The notes under the pieces were generated by a model, which saw only the letters and a program-made list of their open reading frames with translations, did no database searches and was not told the origin of the DNA. Position numbers and translations under genes: made by a program. Positions 48,576 to 57,541 of a stretch of DNA of 64,000 nt are shown here, piece after piece. How positions within the stretch are numbered: the first letter of the stretch is position 1; the number at the start of each line of letters is the position of its first letter. This DNA comes from DATARH01 sp963847345 (GTDB lineage: Bacteria > Pseudomonadota > Alphaproteobacteria > ATCC43930 > CGMCC-115725): contig CAWJZU010000034.1 in the NCBI GenBank assembly GCA_963847345.1, positions 1 through 64,000 of the forward strand, read 5' to 3'.

Positions 48576-49682
48576 TCACGCCGGGGCGGGTTCGCAGGTC
48601 CAGATTCGGACAGGGCCGGCGCGGCCGCGCAGCGTCTGCTCGCCACCGTCGCGCAACCGGGCGAGCGGATCTTCGCCGTTGGCGCGCGGCAGCGCCCGGA
48701 TCGCCGAGACCAGCGCGTCGCTGACGACCAGCGGCGTATGCAGCACCCGGGTCAGACCCTGCAGGCGGGCCGCGGTGTTGACCGTGTCGCCAATGACGGT
48801 AAACGAAAGGCTGTGTTCGCTGCCGACATCGCCGATCACGGCCGGGCCGTGATTGAGTCCGATGCCGATGTCGAGCGGCGGCTGGCCATCGCGACCGCGC
48901 TCGGCGTTCCAGTCCCGCAGCGCCGCGAGCATGCCCTCGGCGCAGCGCAGCGCGTTGAGCGGGTCCGCCGTGGACTCGCTCGGCAATCCAAACACCGCGA
49001 AGATCGCATCGCCGATATATTTCTCGACCGTGCCGCCGCACGCAAAAATCTGTGCCGTCATTCGGTCGTGAAAGCCGCGCAGCATCGTCACGACCGCTTC
49101 GGGGGGCATCATCTCGGCCATCCGCGTGAAGCCGACGATGTCGACGAACAGCACGGAGACGGTCTGACGCCGTACCGCGCCGAGCGGCTCGTCGCGTTCG
49201 GCCAGCAATTCGACGAGGTTGGGCGAGAAATAACGGGAGAGATTGGCGCGGGCGCGCTCAGCGGCGGCGCGCCGGCGATCGATCTCGCGAATGCGGGCAA
49301 TCTCGTCGAGCGTCTTGCGCATCGTGAGTTCGAGATCGTTGAGATCGACCGGCTTGGTCACGAAGTCGAAGGCGCCGCGGTTCATCGCCGTGCGGATATT
49401 CGCCATGTCGCCATAGGCCGAAACGATGATCGCCCGGACCGGTGATTGGCGCGCCCGCAACTCGGAAAGCAAGGTCAGCCCGTCCATCACCGGCATGTTG
49501 ATGTCGAGCAGCAGGAGCTCGACGTCCGGCTCTTGTTCGAGCACCGCAAGCGCTTCCTCGCCGTGATGAGCGAAGCGGAAATCGAATTCGTTCGCCCGGA
49601 TCTGGCGGCGAAAGCGCTGCCGGATCAGGTGCTCGAAATCGATTTCGTCATCGACCGCGAGAATTTTCGCCGGTCCGTTCAC
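48576..49682 (-). CDS. Response regulator with class III adenylate/guanylate cyclase domain
   Basis: A 368-residue protein with receiver domain first (ILAVDDEIDFEHLIRQRF, phosphorylation site LLLLDINMPVMDGLTLL, Lys in DFVTKPVDLND), then a helical linker (KTLDEIARIREIDRRRAAAE) and a class III cyclase domain. The cyclase has both metal Asp residues (VLFVDIVGFTRMAE and EKYIGDAIFAVFG) and Lys-Tyr-Ile-Gly-Asp, which points toward ATP; TVIGDTVNTAARLQGL holds the Asn and Arg needed for catalysis. It is the last gene of the kinase operon, 11 bases after the response regulator. It would make cAMP when phosphorylated (inference). Confidence 0.88.
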   Translation of the reverse strand: MNGPAKILAVDDEIDFEHLIRQRFRRQIRANEFDFRFAHHGEEALAVLEQEPDVELLLLDINMPVMDGLTLLSELRARQSPVRAIIVSAYGDMANIRTAMNRGAFDFVTKPVDLNDLELTMRKTLDEIARIREIDRRRAAAERARANLSRYFSPNLVELLAERDEPLGAVRRQTVSVLFVDIVGFTRMAEMMPPEAVVTMLRGFHDRMTAQIFACGGTVEKYIGDAIFAVFGLPSESTADPLNALRCAEGMLAALRDWNAERGRDGQPPLDIGIGLNHGPAVIGDVGSEHSLSFTVIGDTVNTAARLQGLTRVLHTPLVVSDALVSAIRALPRANGEDPLARLRDGGEQTLRGRAGPVRIWTCEPAPA

Positions 49683-49692
49683 CGCGCCGTTC

Positions 49693-50082
49693 TCACGCTG
49701 GCCGTCCCGGCAGGGTCTCCAGCTGTTTCTTCAGCAGCTCGAAATCAACCGGCTTGTTGATGAATTCGGCGGCACCGTGCGCACCGGCGGCGCGCCGACG
49801 TTCGTCGTCGCCGTAGGCGGTGACCATCATGACCGGCAGCTCCGGACGCCGGGTCTTGATCTTGCGCAGCAGGGTCAGCCCGTCCATGCCGGGCATGTTG
49901 ATGTCGGACAGGATAACAATCAGCTGCGGCTCGATCCCCTCGGCGAGCTTCTGGAGCGCCTCCTCGCCCGAGCCGGCGAAATGCAGCACATAGGTGCCCT
50001 GGCGCATTTCGCGGCGAAAGCGCTGGCGAAACAGTTCCGCAACGTCCGGTTCGTCATCGACAATCAGGATACTGACACTCAC
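49693..50082 (-). CDS. Stand-alone response regulator
   Basis: A 129-residue receiver-only protein. It has LIVDDEPDVAELFRQRFRRE, the acceptor Asp in VILSDINMPGMDGLTLLRKI, Thr in MVTAYGDDERRR and Lys in EFINKPVDFELL. Its ATG overlaps the kinase stop by 4 bases, so it is the direct partner of the kinase upstream. It may shuttle phosphate to the cyclase-linked receiver (inference). Confidence 0.9.
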   Translation of the reverse strand: MSVSILIVDDEPDVAELFRQRFRREMRQGTYVLHFAGSGEEALQKLAEGIEPQLIVILSDINMPGMDGLTLLRKIKTRRPELPVMMVTAYGDDERRRAAGAHGAAEFINKPVDFELLKKQLETLPGRPA

Positions 50083-52892
50083 GCCGTCCTCCGTGTTGCC
50101 TCATCTGTCGCTCGTGTCGGCGCCGCCCGGCTTTGCCCTGCCCGCGGCAGCCGCACGGTGAACTCGGTGAACCTGCCGGGTTCGCTATCAACGGTGATTG
50201 TTCCGCCATGCTCCTGCGTGACGATGTCGTAGCTGATCGACAGCCCCAGGCCGGTGCCCTCGCCGGTCGGCTTGGTCGTAAAGAACGGCTGAAACAGCTT
50301 GTCGCGGTATTCGGGGCGGATGCCGACGCCGTTGTCGCGCACCCGCACCTCGACGGCCTCGCCAAGATCGCGCGTCGCCACTTTCAGCACCGGCCGGATG
50401 CCGGGGTCGGCCGCATCCTGCCGGCGCTGGTGGGCGGCATGAAACCCGTTGCCGATCAGATTGAGAAACACCCGCATCACGTCCTGCGGCACCAGCTCGA
50501 CAGGTGCGAGCGATTTGTCGAAATCGCGCTCCATCGTGATGTTGAAGTTCTGGTCGTGGGCGCGCGCGCCGTGATAGGCGAGGTTGAGGGCCTCGTCGAC
50601 CAGCGCGTTCATATCAACCGCTTGCCTCTCGCCGCTCGACCCGCGCGAATGCGCCAGCATCGATTTCACGATGTTGTCGGCCCGCTTGCCGTGCTCGGCG
50701 ATTTTCTCGAGATTGCCAGACAGCACCTCGATTGTCTCGTCGATCTCGGTGCGAGTGTTGGCGTCGAGGGAACCCAGGGCCGGCGCCGCCATTTCCTTCA
50801 GCTCGCCGAGCAAGTCATTTGAGAGGCTGGCGAAATTGTTGACGAAATTGAGCGGGTTCTTGATTTCGTGTGCGATGCCGGCGGTCAGTTGGCCGAGCGC
50901 CGCCATTTTCTGGGCATGCAGCAGGCTCGCCTGCGCGGTTTTCAGATCGGCGAGCGCCGTCTCGGCCGCGTCGCGGGCCGCGCGGATCTCGGCCTCGGCA
51001 CGCTTCTGCTCGGTCACGTCGCTGTAAATCAGCACGAAGCCGCCGCCGGGCACCGGGTTGCGGCGTATCTCGACAATGCGCCCATCGGGCCTTGTGCGCT
51101 CGTAGCGCAACTCCCTACCGATCTCCTCGATTTGGTGGCGCAGCCGCATCTCCACTTCGACCGAACCATATTCGCCGCGCTTCGCGAGATAGTCGAAATA
51201 TTCGGCAAAACTCGGGCGGGTTTCCAGGAATGCGTCCGGCAGGTCGAGCATCTGCTGGAAATTACGGTTCCAGGCGGCGAGCCGCAGCCCGGCGTCGAAC
51301 ATCGCCACGCCGTCGCCCATGTTGTCGAAGGTGACCCGCAATTCGGCCTGCCGCTGGCGGATTTCATTGAGCAGCCGCGCATTCTCCATCGCAATGACCG
51401 CCTGCGAGGCGAAGTTCTGCAGCAGCGCGATCTGCTTGTCGGTGAACGGCCGCACTTCCTCGCGGTGGGCCGTGATGTAGCCGAGCAGGCGATCATCTCT
51501 GCGCAGCGGAACCGCCAATAGGGTGCGGGCATGCCCAAGCTCGACGACAGCGCGCCCGATCCTGTCATCCGGCGCCGGCGTTAGCGCTGCCAGATCGCTG
51601 ATGTGAATCACCGGCTCCCCAGTTGTCAGCCGTTCACCAAGGCTGAGTCCCGGCTGGAACGGCTGGCGCAGTAAACGGGCGAATGGCTCAGGTATCGCAT
51701 GCGTGGCCACTGCCCTAAAGTTCGTTCCATCGTAAATGGTCAGATGTCCGTGCGTTGCTCCGCAGAGCGTATGAGCCTTTTCTAATATCGCATCGAACAC
51801 CGGCGCAAGGTCGCCCGGCGAGGAGTTGATGACCTGCAAGACCTCGGCAGTCGCGGTCTGCTGCTCCAGGGCTTGCCGCAGCTCCCGTTCGCGCTCCTTG
51901 CGTTCGGTCACGTCGCTGACCGCGCCGACCAGCCGCACGGCCCAGCCGCTCTCGTCGCGCACCGGCACCGCATGGTCCACCACCCAGCGGAATTCGTCGC
52001 CGCTGAGGCGGATGCGGTATTCGCATACGAGGCGCGGCGTCTCCCCCTTCAGAGCCGCGCGCAGGGCAGCCCGATAGGTCTCGAAATCCTCCGGATGGAC
52101 GCGGGCGTTCCATTCCTGGCTCGCTCGCTCGCCGGCGCCGGCGCCGGTATCCTGCCAGCCGAACAGCTCGATCAGCCGATGCGACACCCACAGCCGGTTG
52201 TCGGTGATATTCCAGTCGTAGATGCCTTCGGCGGCCGCCTCGGTGACCAGTTTATATCGCTCGTCACTCGCGCGCAGGGCGGCCTCGCGTCGCGCCAGCT
52301 CGTCGCTCCGGTTGCGCAACTCGGTCAACAACCGGGCGTTCTCGATCGCGATCACGGCCTGGTCGGCGAAGGTCGTGACCAACTCGACCTCGCGGTCGCT
52401 GTACGGTTCGATCCGCCGCCGGGCCAGCCCGATGACGCCAATGACGGTACCATCGCGCAGCACCGGCACGCCAAGCATCGAATGGATGCCGCCGATCCGC
52501 GCGTCCTCTTTGGCCTCGTAGAGCGGGTCCGTCCAGGCGTCCTCGATCTGCACCGTGCGGCCCTCGACGGCGGCGCGGCCGACCAAGGTACCGCGGCCGG
52601 GCTCGATCACGATGTCACGCTCGATGCGCTCGTATTCGTGTGCCAGCGAGTGCCCACTGCACCAGCGGAACACGCCGTTCACATTGCGATAGATGACGGC
52701 CTGATCGGCGCGGCAGAGCCGGGCCGCCGAAGTCACGACGGTTCGCAAAATCGCGTCGAGATCGCCTGCCGACCGACTGATCGCCTTCAGCACCTCGGCG
52801 ATCGCGGCCTGCTGTTCGAGCGCCTCGTCGCGCCCGCGCCGCAGCTCGGCGATGATCCGCCGGGGATCGGTGGTCCGCTCGTCGAGCATCAT
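50079..52892 (-). CDS. Multi-sensor histidine kinase (GAF-PAS-GAF-PAS)
   Basis: A 937-residue soluble sensor kinase. From the N-terminus: short coiled coil, GAF (RLCRADQAVIYRNVNGVFRW), PAS (VTEAAAEGIYDWNITDNRLW), coiled coil, second GAF (LCGATHGHLTIYDGTNFRAV), second PAS (FDAGLRLAAWNRNFQQMLDL), then the kinase core. The H-box is LTAGIAHEIKNPLNFVNNF, the N-box NLIGNGFHAAHQ, the G-boxes DNGVGIRPEYRD and GEGTGLGLSISYDIV. No membrane span, so it senses internal signals or bound ligands. GGAGG lies just before the two adjacent ATGs (52892, 52889). It heads the RR and cyclase operon. Confidence 0.9.
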   Translation of the reverse strand: MMLDERTTDPRRIIAELRRGRDEALEQQAAIAEVLKAISRSAGDLDAILRTVVTSAARLCRADQAVIYRNVNGVFRWCSGHSLAHEYERIERDIVIEPGRGTLVGRAAVEGRTVQIEDAWTDPLYEAKEDARIGGIHSMLGVPVLRDGTVIGVIGLARRRIEPYSDREVELVTTFADQAVIAIENARLLTELRNRSDELARREAALRASDERYKLVTEAAAEGIYDWNITDNRLWVSHRLIELFGWQDTGAGAGERASQEWNARVHPEDFETYRAALRAALKGETPRLVCEYRIRLSGDEFRWVVDHAVPVRDESGWAVRLVGAVSDVTERKERERELRQALEQQTATAEVLQVINSSPGDLAPVFDAILEKAHTLCGATHGHLTIYDGTNFRAVATHAIPEPFARLLRQPFQPGLSLGERLTTGEPVIHISDLAALTPAPDDRIGRAVVELGHARTLLAVPLRRDDRLLGYITAHREEVRPFTDKQIALLQNFASQAVIAMENARLLNEIRQRQAELRVTFDNMGDGVAMFDAGLRLAAWNRNFQQMLDLPDAFLETRPSFAEYFDYLAKRGEYGSVEVEMRLRHQIEEIGRELRYERTRPDGRIVEIRRNPVPGGGFVLIYSDVTEQKRAEAEIRAARDAAETALADLKTAQASLLHAQKMAALGQLTAGIAHEIKNPLNFVNNFASLSNDLLGELKEMAAPALGSLDANTRTEIDETIEVLSGNLEKIAEHGKRADNIVKSMLAHSRGSSGERQAVDMNALVDEALNLAYHGARAHDQNFNITMERDFDKSLAPVELVPQDVMRVFLNLIGNGFHAAHQRRQDAADPGIRPVLKVATRDLGEAVEVRVRDNGVGIRPEYRDKLFQPFFTTKPTGEGTGLGLSISYDIVTQEHGGTITVDSEPGRFTEFTVRLPRAGQSRAAPTRATDEATRRTA

Positions 52893-52918
52893 GACCTCCA
52901 ATGTTATGCCGCTCTTGC

Positions 52919-53090
52919 GGTGATCCGACCCTGTCCGCTGCGCGGCAGGCGCACGGTGAAATCGGTATACTCCCCGACCTTGCTGTCGACCGATTATCGT
53001 GCCGCCATGCTGCTGCTGCACTGTCTCGTCGCTGATCGGCAGTTCCAAACCGGTGCCCTCGCCCGGGCAGCTTCGTCATAAAAGAACCGT
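52919..53090 (-). pseudogene. Tail of a lost second histidine kinase
   Basis: Minus-strand text in this 170-base stretch matches the end of a HATPase domain: PGEGTGLELPISDETVQQQH, then a frame change near 52998, then VGEYTDFTVRLPRSGQGRIT, then a stop. It closely parallels the real kinase's own end (GEGTGLGLSISYDIVTQEHG and FTEFTVRLPRAGQ). Only about 55 residues remain, directly upstream of the intact kinase. It looks like a remnant of a tandem kinase gene, most of which is deleted. Confidence 0.75.
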
Positions 53091-53327
53091 CTGGCGCAGC
53101 TGCGCCTCCTGACCACGCCCATGCCTCCTCAGCTTACCCGGCACGTTCGCATCTCTCGGCACCTTTGTGTATCCTCTGTCTCGGTCAGGGCATAATTGGC
53201 TGATGTTTCCGAAAAGGAGGGATCACGATAGACGATCTCGTATCGCCGCACGGCTATGTGACCGAGCGAGGCGGTTAAGGTGGATTTCCCGCCGCCGCTG
53301 CGGCAAACCCTTTTCGGGGGGCGCTTT

Positions 53328-54638
53328 ATGAAAACCGAACCACTCGTGTTTCTCGGCACTTGCGATCTCGCCGGCCTGGTGCGCGGCAAGGGATTCCCGG
53401 CGGCCGATCTGCCGTCGCGCATGCGGGTCGGGGTCGGCCTGTCGCCGAGCAACATCATGATGTCTGCGTTCGGACCGATCCTCGAAACGCCGTTCGGCAC
53501 CGAGGGCGAGGTGATGCTGGTGCCGGACCCCAGCACAAAAGTCGAGGTCGAACTCGGCGACCACGCCGAGCGCTTCTATCTCGGCGACATAATGACCACG
53601 GAGGGGCAGTCCTGGGAGTGCTGCCCGCGCGGGTTCCTGCGCCGCGCCGTCGCCGCGCTGAGCGAGGCCGGGGGTCCAGGCGGACTGACCATCCTCGCCG
53701 GTTTCGAACAGGAATTCGTCTACACCGGCGTCGAACATCGCGCCAGCGCCACCTATGCGCTCGACGCGCATCGCCGGCAGGGCGTTTTTGGCGAGGCCTA
53801 CATGGCGGCGCTCCGCGCGGCAGGATTGGCGCCGCACAGTTTTCTGCCGGAATACGGTCCGCGGCAATACGAGGTCACCGTGCATCCGACACGGGGCGTG
53901 CGCGCCGCCGACGAAGCCGTGATCCAACGCGAAATGGCGCGCGCCGTCGCAACGCATCTCGGGTTTCGCGCGATCTTCTCGCCGATCCTCGATCCTGATG
54001 GAGTCGGCAACGGCACGCATATCCATTTCAGCCTGCGCGATGCGGCCGACCGCGCCGTGGGGTATGATCCGGCACGCCCGTACGGGCTGAGCCGAGTGGG
54101 GGAACAATTCGCCGCCGGGGTGCTGCACCATTTGCCGGCGCTGGCCGCGATCACCGCCCCTTCGGCGGTATCGTACTATCGTCTCAGGCCGAACCGCTGG
54201 GCCCCGACTTGGGCCAATGTCGCTTCCCGTGACCGCGGCGCAAGCATTCGGGTCTGTCCGATCTACGGGCGCGACGACGCGGCGCGGCAATTCAATATCG
54301 AGTACCGCGTCGCCGACGCCGCCGCGAGCCCGTACCTGGCGCTCGGTGCGGTGATCTGGGCCGGGGTCGACGGCATCCGTCACGAACGCTCGCTGCCGCC
54401 CGAGGCGACGCGCAGCTTCTGGGAGATGAGCGACGCCGAACGCGAGGCGGCCGGCGCGCGCCCGCTCCCTTGTTCATTGGCCGAGGCGCTGGCGCATCTG
54501 GAGGCGAGCGCAGAGGCGCGCGGATGGTTCGGGGAGGCGTTCTTTGACGCCTATCTCATTTTCAAGCGAGCCGAGTTGCGCGCCGTCCAGGGTATGACCG
54601 AGGCCGAAACCTGCGCCCGGTATGCGGAAGTCTACTAA
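53328..54638 (+). CDS. Glutamine-synthetase-family enzyme (PuuA-like group)
   Basis: A 436-residue GS-fold ligase. The catalytic-domain motifs are GFEQEFVYTG (metal Glu), EYGPRQYEVTVHPT, GNGTHIHFSLRDA (metal His and Asn), AVSYYRLRPNRWAPTWANVA and SRDRGASIRVCP (Arg for ATP and glutamate). The N-terminal domain is short and unlike classical GlnA. Such enzymes often add glutamate to amines (gamma-glutamylputrescine and similar). The amine is not identifiable. Start MKTEPLVFLGTCDLAGLVRG at 53328. Followed by the thiolase-like gene in the same direction. Confidence 0.82.
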   Translation: MKTEPLVFLGTCDLAGLVRGKGFPAADLPSRMRVGVGLSPSNIMMSAFGPILETPFGTEGEVMLVPDPSTKVEVELGDHAERFYLGDIMTTEGQSWECCPRGFLRRAVAALSEAGGPGGLTILAGFEQEFVYTGVEHRASATYALDAHRRQGVFGEAYMAALRAAGLAPHSFLPEYGPRQYEVTVHPTRGVRAADEAVIQREMARAVATHLGFRAIFSPILDPDGVGNGTHIHFSLRDAADRAVGYDPARPYGLSRVGEQFAAGVLHHLPALAAITAPSAVSYYRLRPNRWAPTWANVASRDRGASIRVCPIYGRDDAARQFNIEYRVADAAASPYLALGAVIWAGVDGIRHERSLPPEATRSFWEMSDAEREAAGARPLPCSLAEALAHLEASAEARGWFGEAFFDAYLIFKRAELRAVQGMTEAETCARYAEVY

Positions 54639-54723
54639 CTCGCGGCTCGACCAGTGTCGTAGGATGGCGTGAGCCGGGCAATACCAATCAACCTACGCTG
54701 CCCGAGGAAGGAGTGAGACGCCA

Positions 54724-55986
54724 ATGCCATTACCGAGACAAGAGGTCGATGCGACGACGCCGAAATATTTGCGCGACAAATATGCAATCGTCGGGGTCGG
54801 CGAGACCACGTACACGAGGGGCTCGGGCAAGACGACGCGGGCGCTCGGCACCTGGGCCGTGCGCAACGCCATCCTCGACGCCGGGCTGCAAGCCTCCGAT
54901 ATCGACGGCATGCTCGATTACTCCGGCGGCAATTCGACGAGCGCCACCTTCATCTCCGGCGACCTCGGAATGCGCCTCAACTTCTATATGGACGTAGTCG
55001 GCGGCGGCTCGTCGACCGAGGCGCTGGTCGGGATCGCGATCGGCATCATCGAGGCGGGTTTGTGCAAGACCGTCGCGATCTTCCGCGCGATGAACGGCTT
55101 CTCGCAGGTCCGCATCGGCGGCACCGGCGCGCGCTCGGCCGCTCCGATTGTCGGCGACATGGTACACAACCGCGCCTATGGGTGGCAGAGCGCCGGGCAG
55201 AGCTTTGCCCCAACCTTCATGCGCCATATGTACGATTACGGTACGACCCCGGAGCAGGTCGCGCATGTCAAAATGTTCCACAGCAATCACGCCTCGAACA
55301 ACCCGAAGGCGTACTACAAGAAGCGCTTCACGGTCGAGGACGTTATCAACAGCCGCTTCATCTGCAAACCGCTTCACCTGCTGGATTGCTGTGTCGAGAC
55401 CGACAACGCGACCTGCATCATCGTCGCCGGCGCCGACCGGGCGAAGGACCTGAAGCAGCCGCGCGTCCTGATACGGGGGGTCGTCGGGCGCTGCAACAAG
55501 CCGCGCCTCGACATGCACTATCAGCACGGGCCGATTTCCCGCGTCGCCGGCTATTACGCGAAGGACATTCTGTGGGCGAATTCTGGCGTCGGTCCGGAAG
55601 ATATCGACGCGACCGGGTCATACGACGCCTTCACGTTCACGACGATGCTGCAGCTCGAGGATTACGGCTTCTGCAAAAAGGGCGAGGGCGGCCATTACGT
55701 GTCGGACGGCACGATCGGCCTCGGCGGCAGGCGGCCGAACAACACCTCGGGCGGCCATCTGTGCGAGGGCTACACGCATGGCATGAACATGGTCATTGAG
55801 AACGTGCGGCAATTGCGCCATGCCGCCGACGATTCCTGCCCGATCGGACCCGATGGCAAACACCAGCACACCTTTGACTACAGCGAAGGCGGCTGCCGCC
55901 AGGTCAAGGATATCGAGGTGACCGCCAATCTCGGCTGGGCCAACCCGGCGACCGCGTCGGCGATGGTTATGTGCAAGGGCTGGTAG
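54724..55986 (+). CDS. Thiolase-like (SCP2-type lipid-transfer) protein lacking the usual Cys
   Basis: A 420-residue thiolase-fold protein of the SCP2/acetyl-CoA acetyltransferase-like group. It has KYAIVGVGETTYTRGSGKTT, VRNAILDAGLQASDIDGML, and VVGGGSSTEALVGIAIGIIE, where a classical thiolase would carry its nucleophile Cys; here that position is Gly. The C-terminal half has SYDAFTFTTMLQLEDYGFC and NTSGGHLCEGYTHGMNM. Members without this Cys act as retro-aldolases with a DUF35 partner (as in steroid side-chain loss). The DUF35 gene follows 13 bases later, so the pair is a likely complex. Confidence 0.82.
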   Translation: MPLPRQEVDATTPKYLRDKYAIVGVGETTYTRGSGKTTRALGTWAVRNAILDAGLQASDIDGMLDYSGGNSTSATFISGDLGMRLNFYMDVVGGGSSTEALVGIAIGIIEAGLCKTVAIFRAMNGFSQVRIGGTGARSAAPIVGDMVHNRAYGWQSAGQSFAPTFMRHMYDYGTTPEQVAHVKMFHSNHASNNPKAYYKKRFTVEDVINSRFICKPLHLLDCCVETDNATCIIVAGADRAKDLKQPRVLIRGVVGRCNKPRLDMHYQHGPISRVAGYYAKDILWANSGVGPEDIDATGSYDAFTFTTMLQLEDYGFCKKGEGGHYVSDGTIGLGGRRPNNTSGGHLCEGYTHGMNMVIENVRQLRHAADDSCPIGPDGKHQHTFDYSEGGCRQVKDIEVTANLGWANPATASAMVMCKGW

Positions 55987-55999
55987 AGGAGACAGGACG

Positions 56000-56521
56000 A
56001 TGGCGATCGAAGGCCAGTATCTCGGCATGACGCTGCGTATCGACGACCTCGATGTCGAGAACGTCGAATATTTCAAACACTGTGCTGCACATGATTTCCA
56101 CCTGCAGGCCGGTACCGAGAGCGGCTTGCTCCGCTACCCGCCGACTACGGCTGATCCCTGGACCATGCAGGGGGAATCGATCTGGAAGCGGGTCGAGGGC
56201 AAGGGGACGGTACACTCCTATACCGAAGTGCATCACGCGATCCAGCCCGCCTTTCGCGACCACACGCCGTATATGGTCCTGCTGGTCGATCTCGACACGC
56301 AGAAGGGCGAGCCGACCCCGGATGAGGCGCTGCGCGTCATCGGCAATTTGTGCACGCCCGACGGCCGCCTCGCGCCACCGGACATGGTCAAGCGGGTGGG
56401 CATCGGTACGCGCGTGCGGATGGTCTTCGCCGATGTCGCGGAAGGTCTGTCTTTGCCGCAATGGACGATCGACGAGACCGCGACGCAGCCGTCGAATGTC
56501 TGGCGCTATCCGCAGGAGTAA
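56000..56521 (+). CDS. DUF35/OB-fold acyl-CoA-associated partner protein
   Basis: A 173-residue protein, probable partner of the thiolase-like protein upstream. DUF35 proteins usually start with a Cys4 zinc ribbon; here that region reads HLQAGTESGLLRYPPTTADP and lacks the cysteines. The OB-fold half is recognisable: VEGKGTVHSYTEVHHAIQPA, TPYMVLLVDLD and RVGIGTRVRMVFADVAEGLS. Start MAIEGQYLGMTLRIDDLD. The retained architecture and gene pairing support complex formation with the thiolase-like subunit. Confidence 0.78.
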   Translation: MAIEGQYLGMTLRIDDLDVENVEYFKHCAAHDFHLQAGTESGLLRYPPTTADPWTMQGESIWKRVEGKGTVHSYTEVHHAIQPAFRDHTPYMVLLVDLDTQKGEPTPDEALRVIGNLCTPDGRLAPPDMVKRVGIGTRVRMVFADVAEGLSLPQWTIDETATQPSNVWRYPQE

Positions 56522-56573
56522 CGTTCAGTACAAACGAAAGGAGGCCGGCTCTCGGCGGCCGGCCCCAAAATCG

Positions 56574-56603
56574 AGAACCCCCCGCCATATGGCGGGGGGT
56601 TCT
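56574..56603. terminator. Perfect 30-base palindrome, likely bidirectional terminator
   Basis: AGAACCCCCCGCCAT followed directly by ATGGCGGGGGGTTCT: a complete 15-base inverted repeat with no unpaired base. It lies between two convergent operons (the DUF35 gene ends 53 bases to the left, the permease gene ends 12 bases to the right). TTCT follows on one side and AAAA-rich text precedes on the other. A rho-independent terminator shared by both operons is the likely role. Confidence 0.75.
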
Positions 56604-56614
56604 GCGTCAAAAGC

Positions 56615-57541
56615 TTATCCTTTGACGCCGCCCACCGTCAGGCCGGAGCTCATTCGGTGGCGGAACGTGTAGTAGATGCAGATCGGCGGCAGCGCGTAGA
56701 TGATCGCGGTCGCCATCATGTAGTTCCACGGCGCAATGTCGCTGTTGAGGAATTGCGCGAGCGCCACGGGCACCGTCATGTCCTCTTTTTTCGACAGCAG
56801 CAGGAACTGATAAAGGTATTCGTTCCAAGCCAGCAGCATCGCGTAGGTGCCAACCGCGACAAGGGCTGGAGCCATCAGCGGCAGGTAGATGCGGAAATAG
56901 ATCTGGAGCGGAGAGGCGCCATCGATGCGCGCCAACTCGTCGAGTTCAAGCGGAATGCTGCGCCCGTATTCCTGGAAGATGAAGATCGCATAGGGGGTCG
57001 CGAATGTCGTCAGGGCCGCAATCACTGACCACGGATTATTTTGCAGCCCGTAATGCTGCATGATCAGGTAGAACGGGATCGCCAGGAAAGACGCCGGGAT
57101 CATGTAGGTCAACAGCGCGGCGTTGGTGATGAGCCAGCCATTGCGGATGCGCATGCGCCCGACCGAAAACGTCGTCAGCGTCCCAATCGTCAGCACCAGC
57201 AGCGTCACCATCGCCGCGATAAAGACGCTGTTGCGGAACTGGTGCCAGAAATTTTCGAGATACCAGTGGCCCTGTGTGACCACGACCTCGAAGCTCTCCA
57301 GGCTCGGGTCCACCGGGAGAATGTGGTCGCTGAATACGTCACTTTCGGCCCTGAGCGCGACGAGCACCATGTTATAGAGCGGAATCAGCGTCCACAAAAT
57401 CAGAAATCCGCTGACAAAGGCGGCAAAGGTGTTCATCAGATAGCGCCGGCGCTGCGCGGCGCGCCGCAGGCTTCCCATTCCGCCTGCCGCGGACGCGGCA
57501 GTCGAAGACGTCAGATTTGAGGAATCGCTCAGGGTTGTCAT
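56615..57541 (-). CDS. Sugar-type ABC transporter permease (MalG-like), pair 1
   Basis: A 308-residue permease with six spans. The EAA loop is LELDELARIDGASPLQIYFR, the contact with the ATPase. Further motifs are YMIPASFLAIPFYLIMQHYG and FATPYAIFIFQEYG. Its start overlaps the stop of the paired MalF-like gene by 4 bases. It is clearly paralogous to the permease at 58715. The gene is intact. Confidence 0.9.
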   Translation of the reverse strand: MTTLSDSSNLTSSTAASAAGGMGSLRRAAQRRRYLMNTFAAFVSGFLILWTLIPLYNMVLVALRAESDVFSDHILPVDPSLESFEVVVTQGHWYLENFWHQFRNSVFIAAMVTLLVLTIGTLTTFSVGRMRIRNGWLITNAALLTYMIPASFLAIPFYLIMQHYGLQNNPWSVIAALTTFATPYAIFIFQEYGRSIPLELDELARIDGASPLQIYFRIYLPLMAPALVAVGTYAMLLAWNEYLYQFLLLSKKEDMTVPVALAQFLNSDIAPWNYMMATAIIYALPPICIYYTFRHRMSSGLTVGGVKG

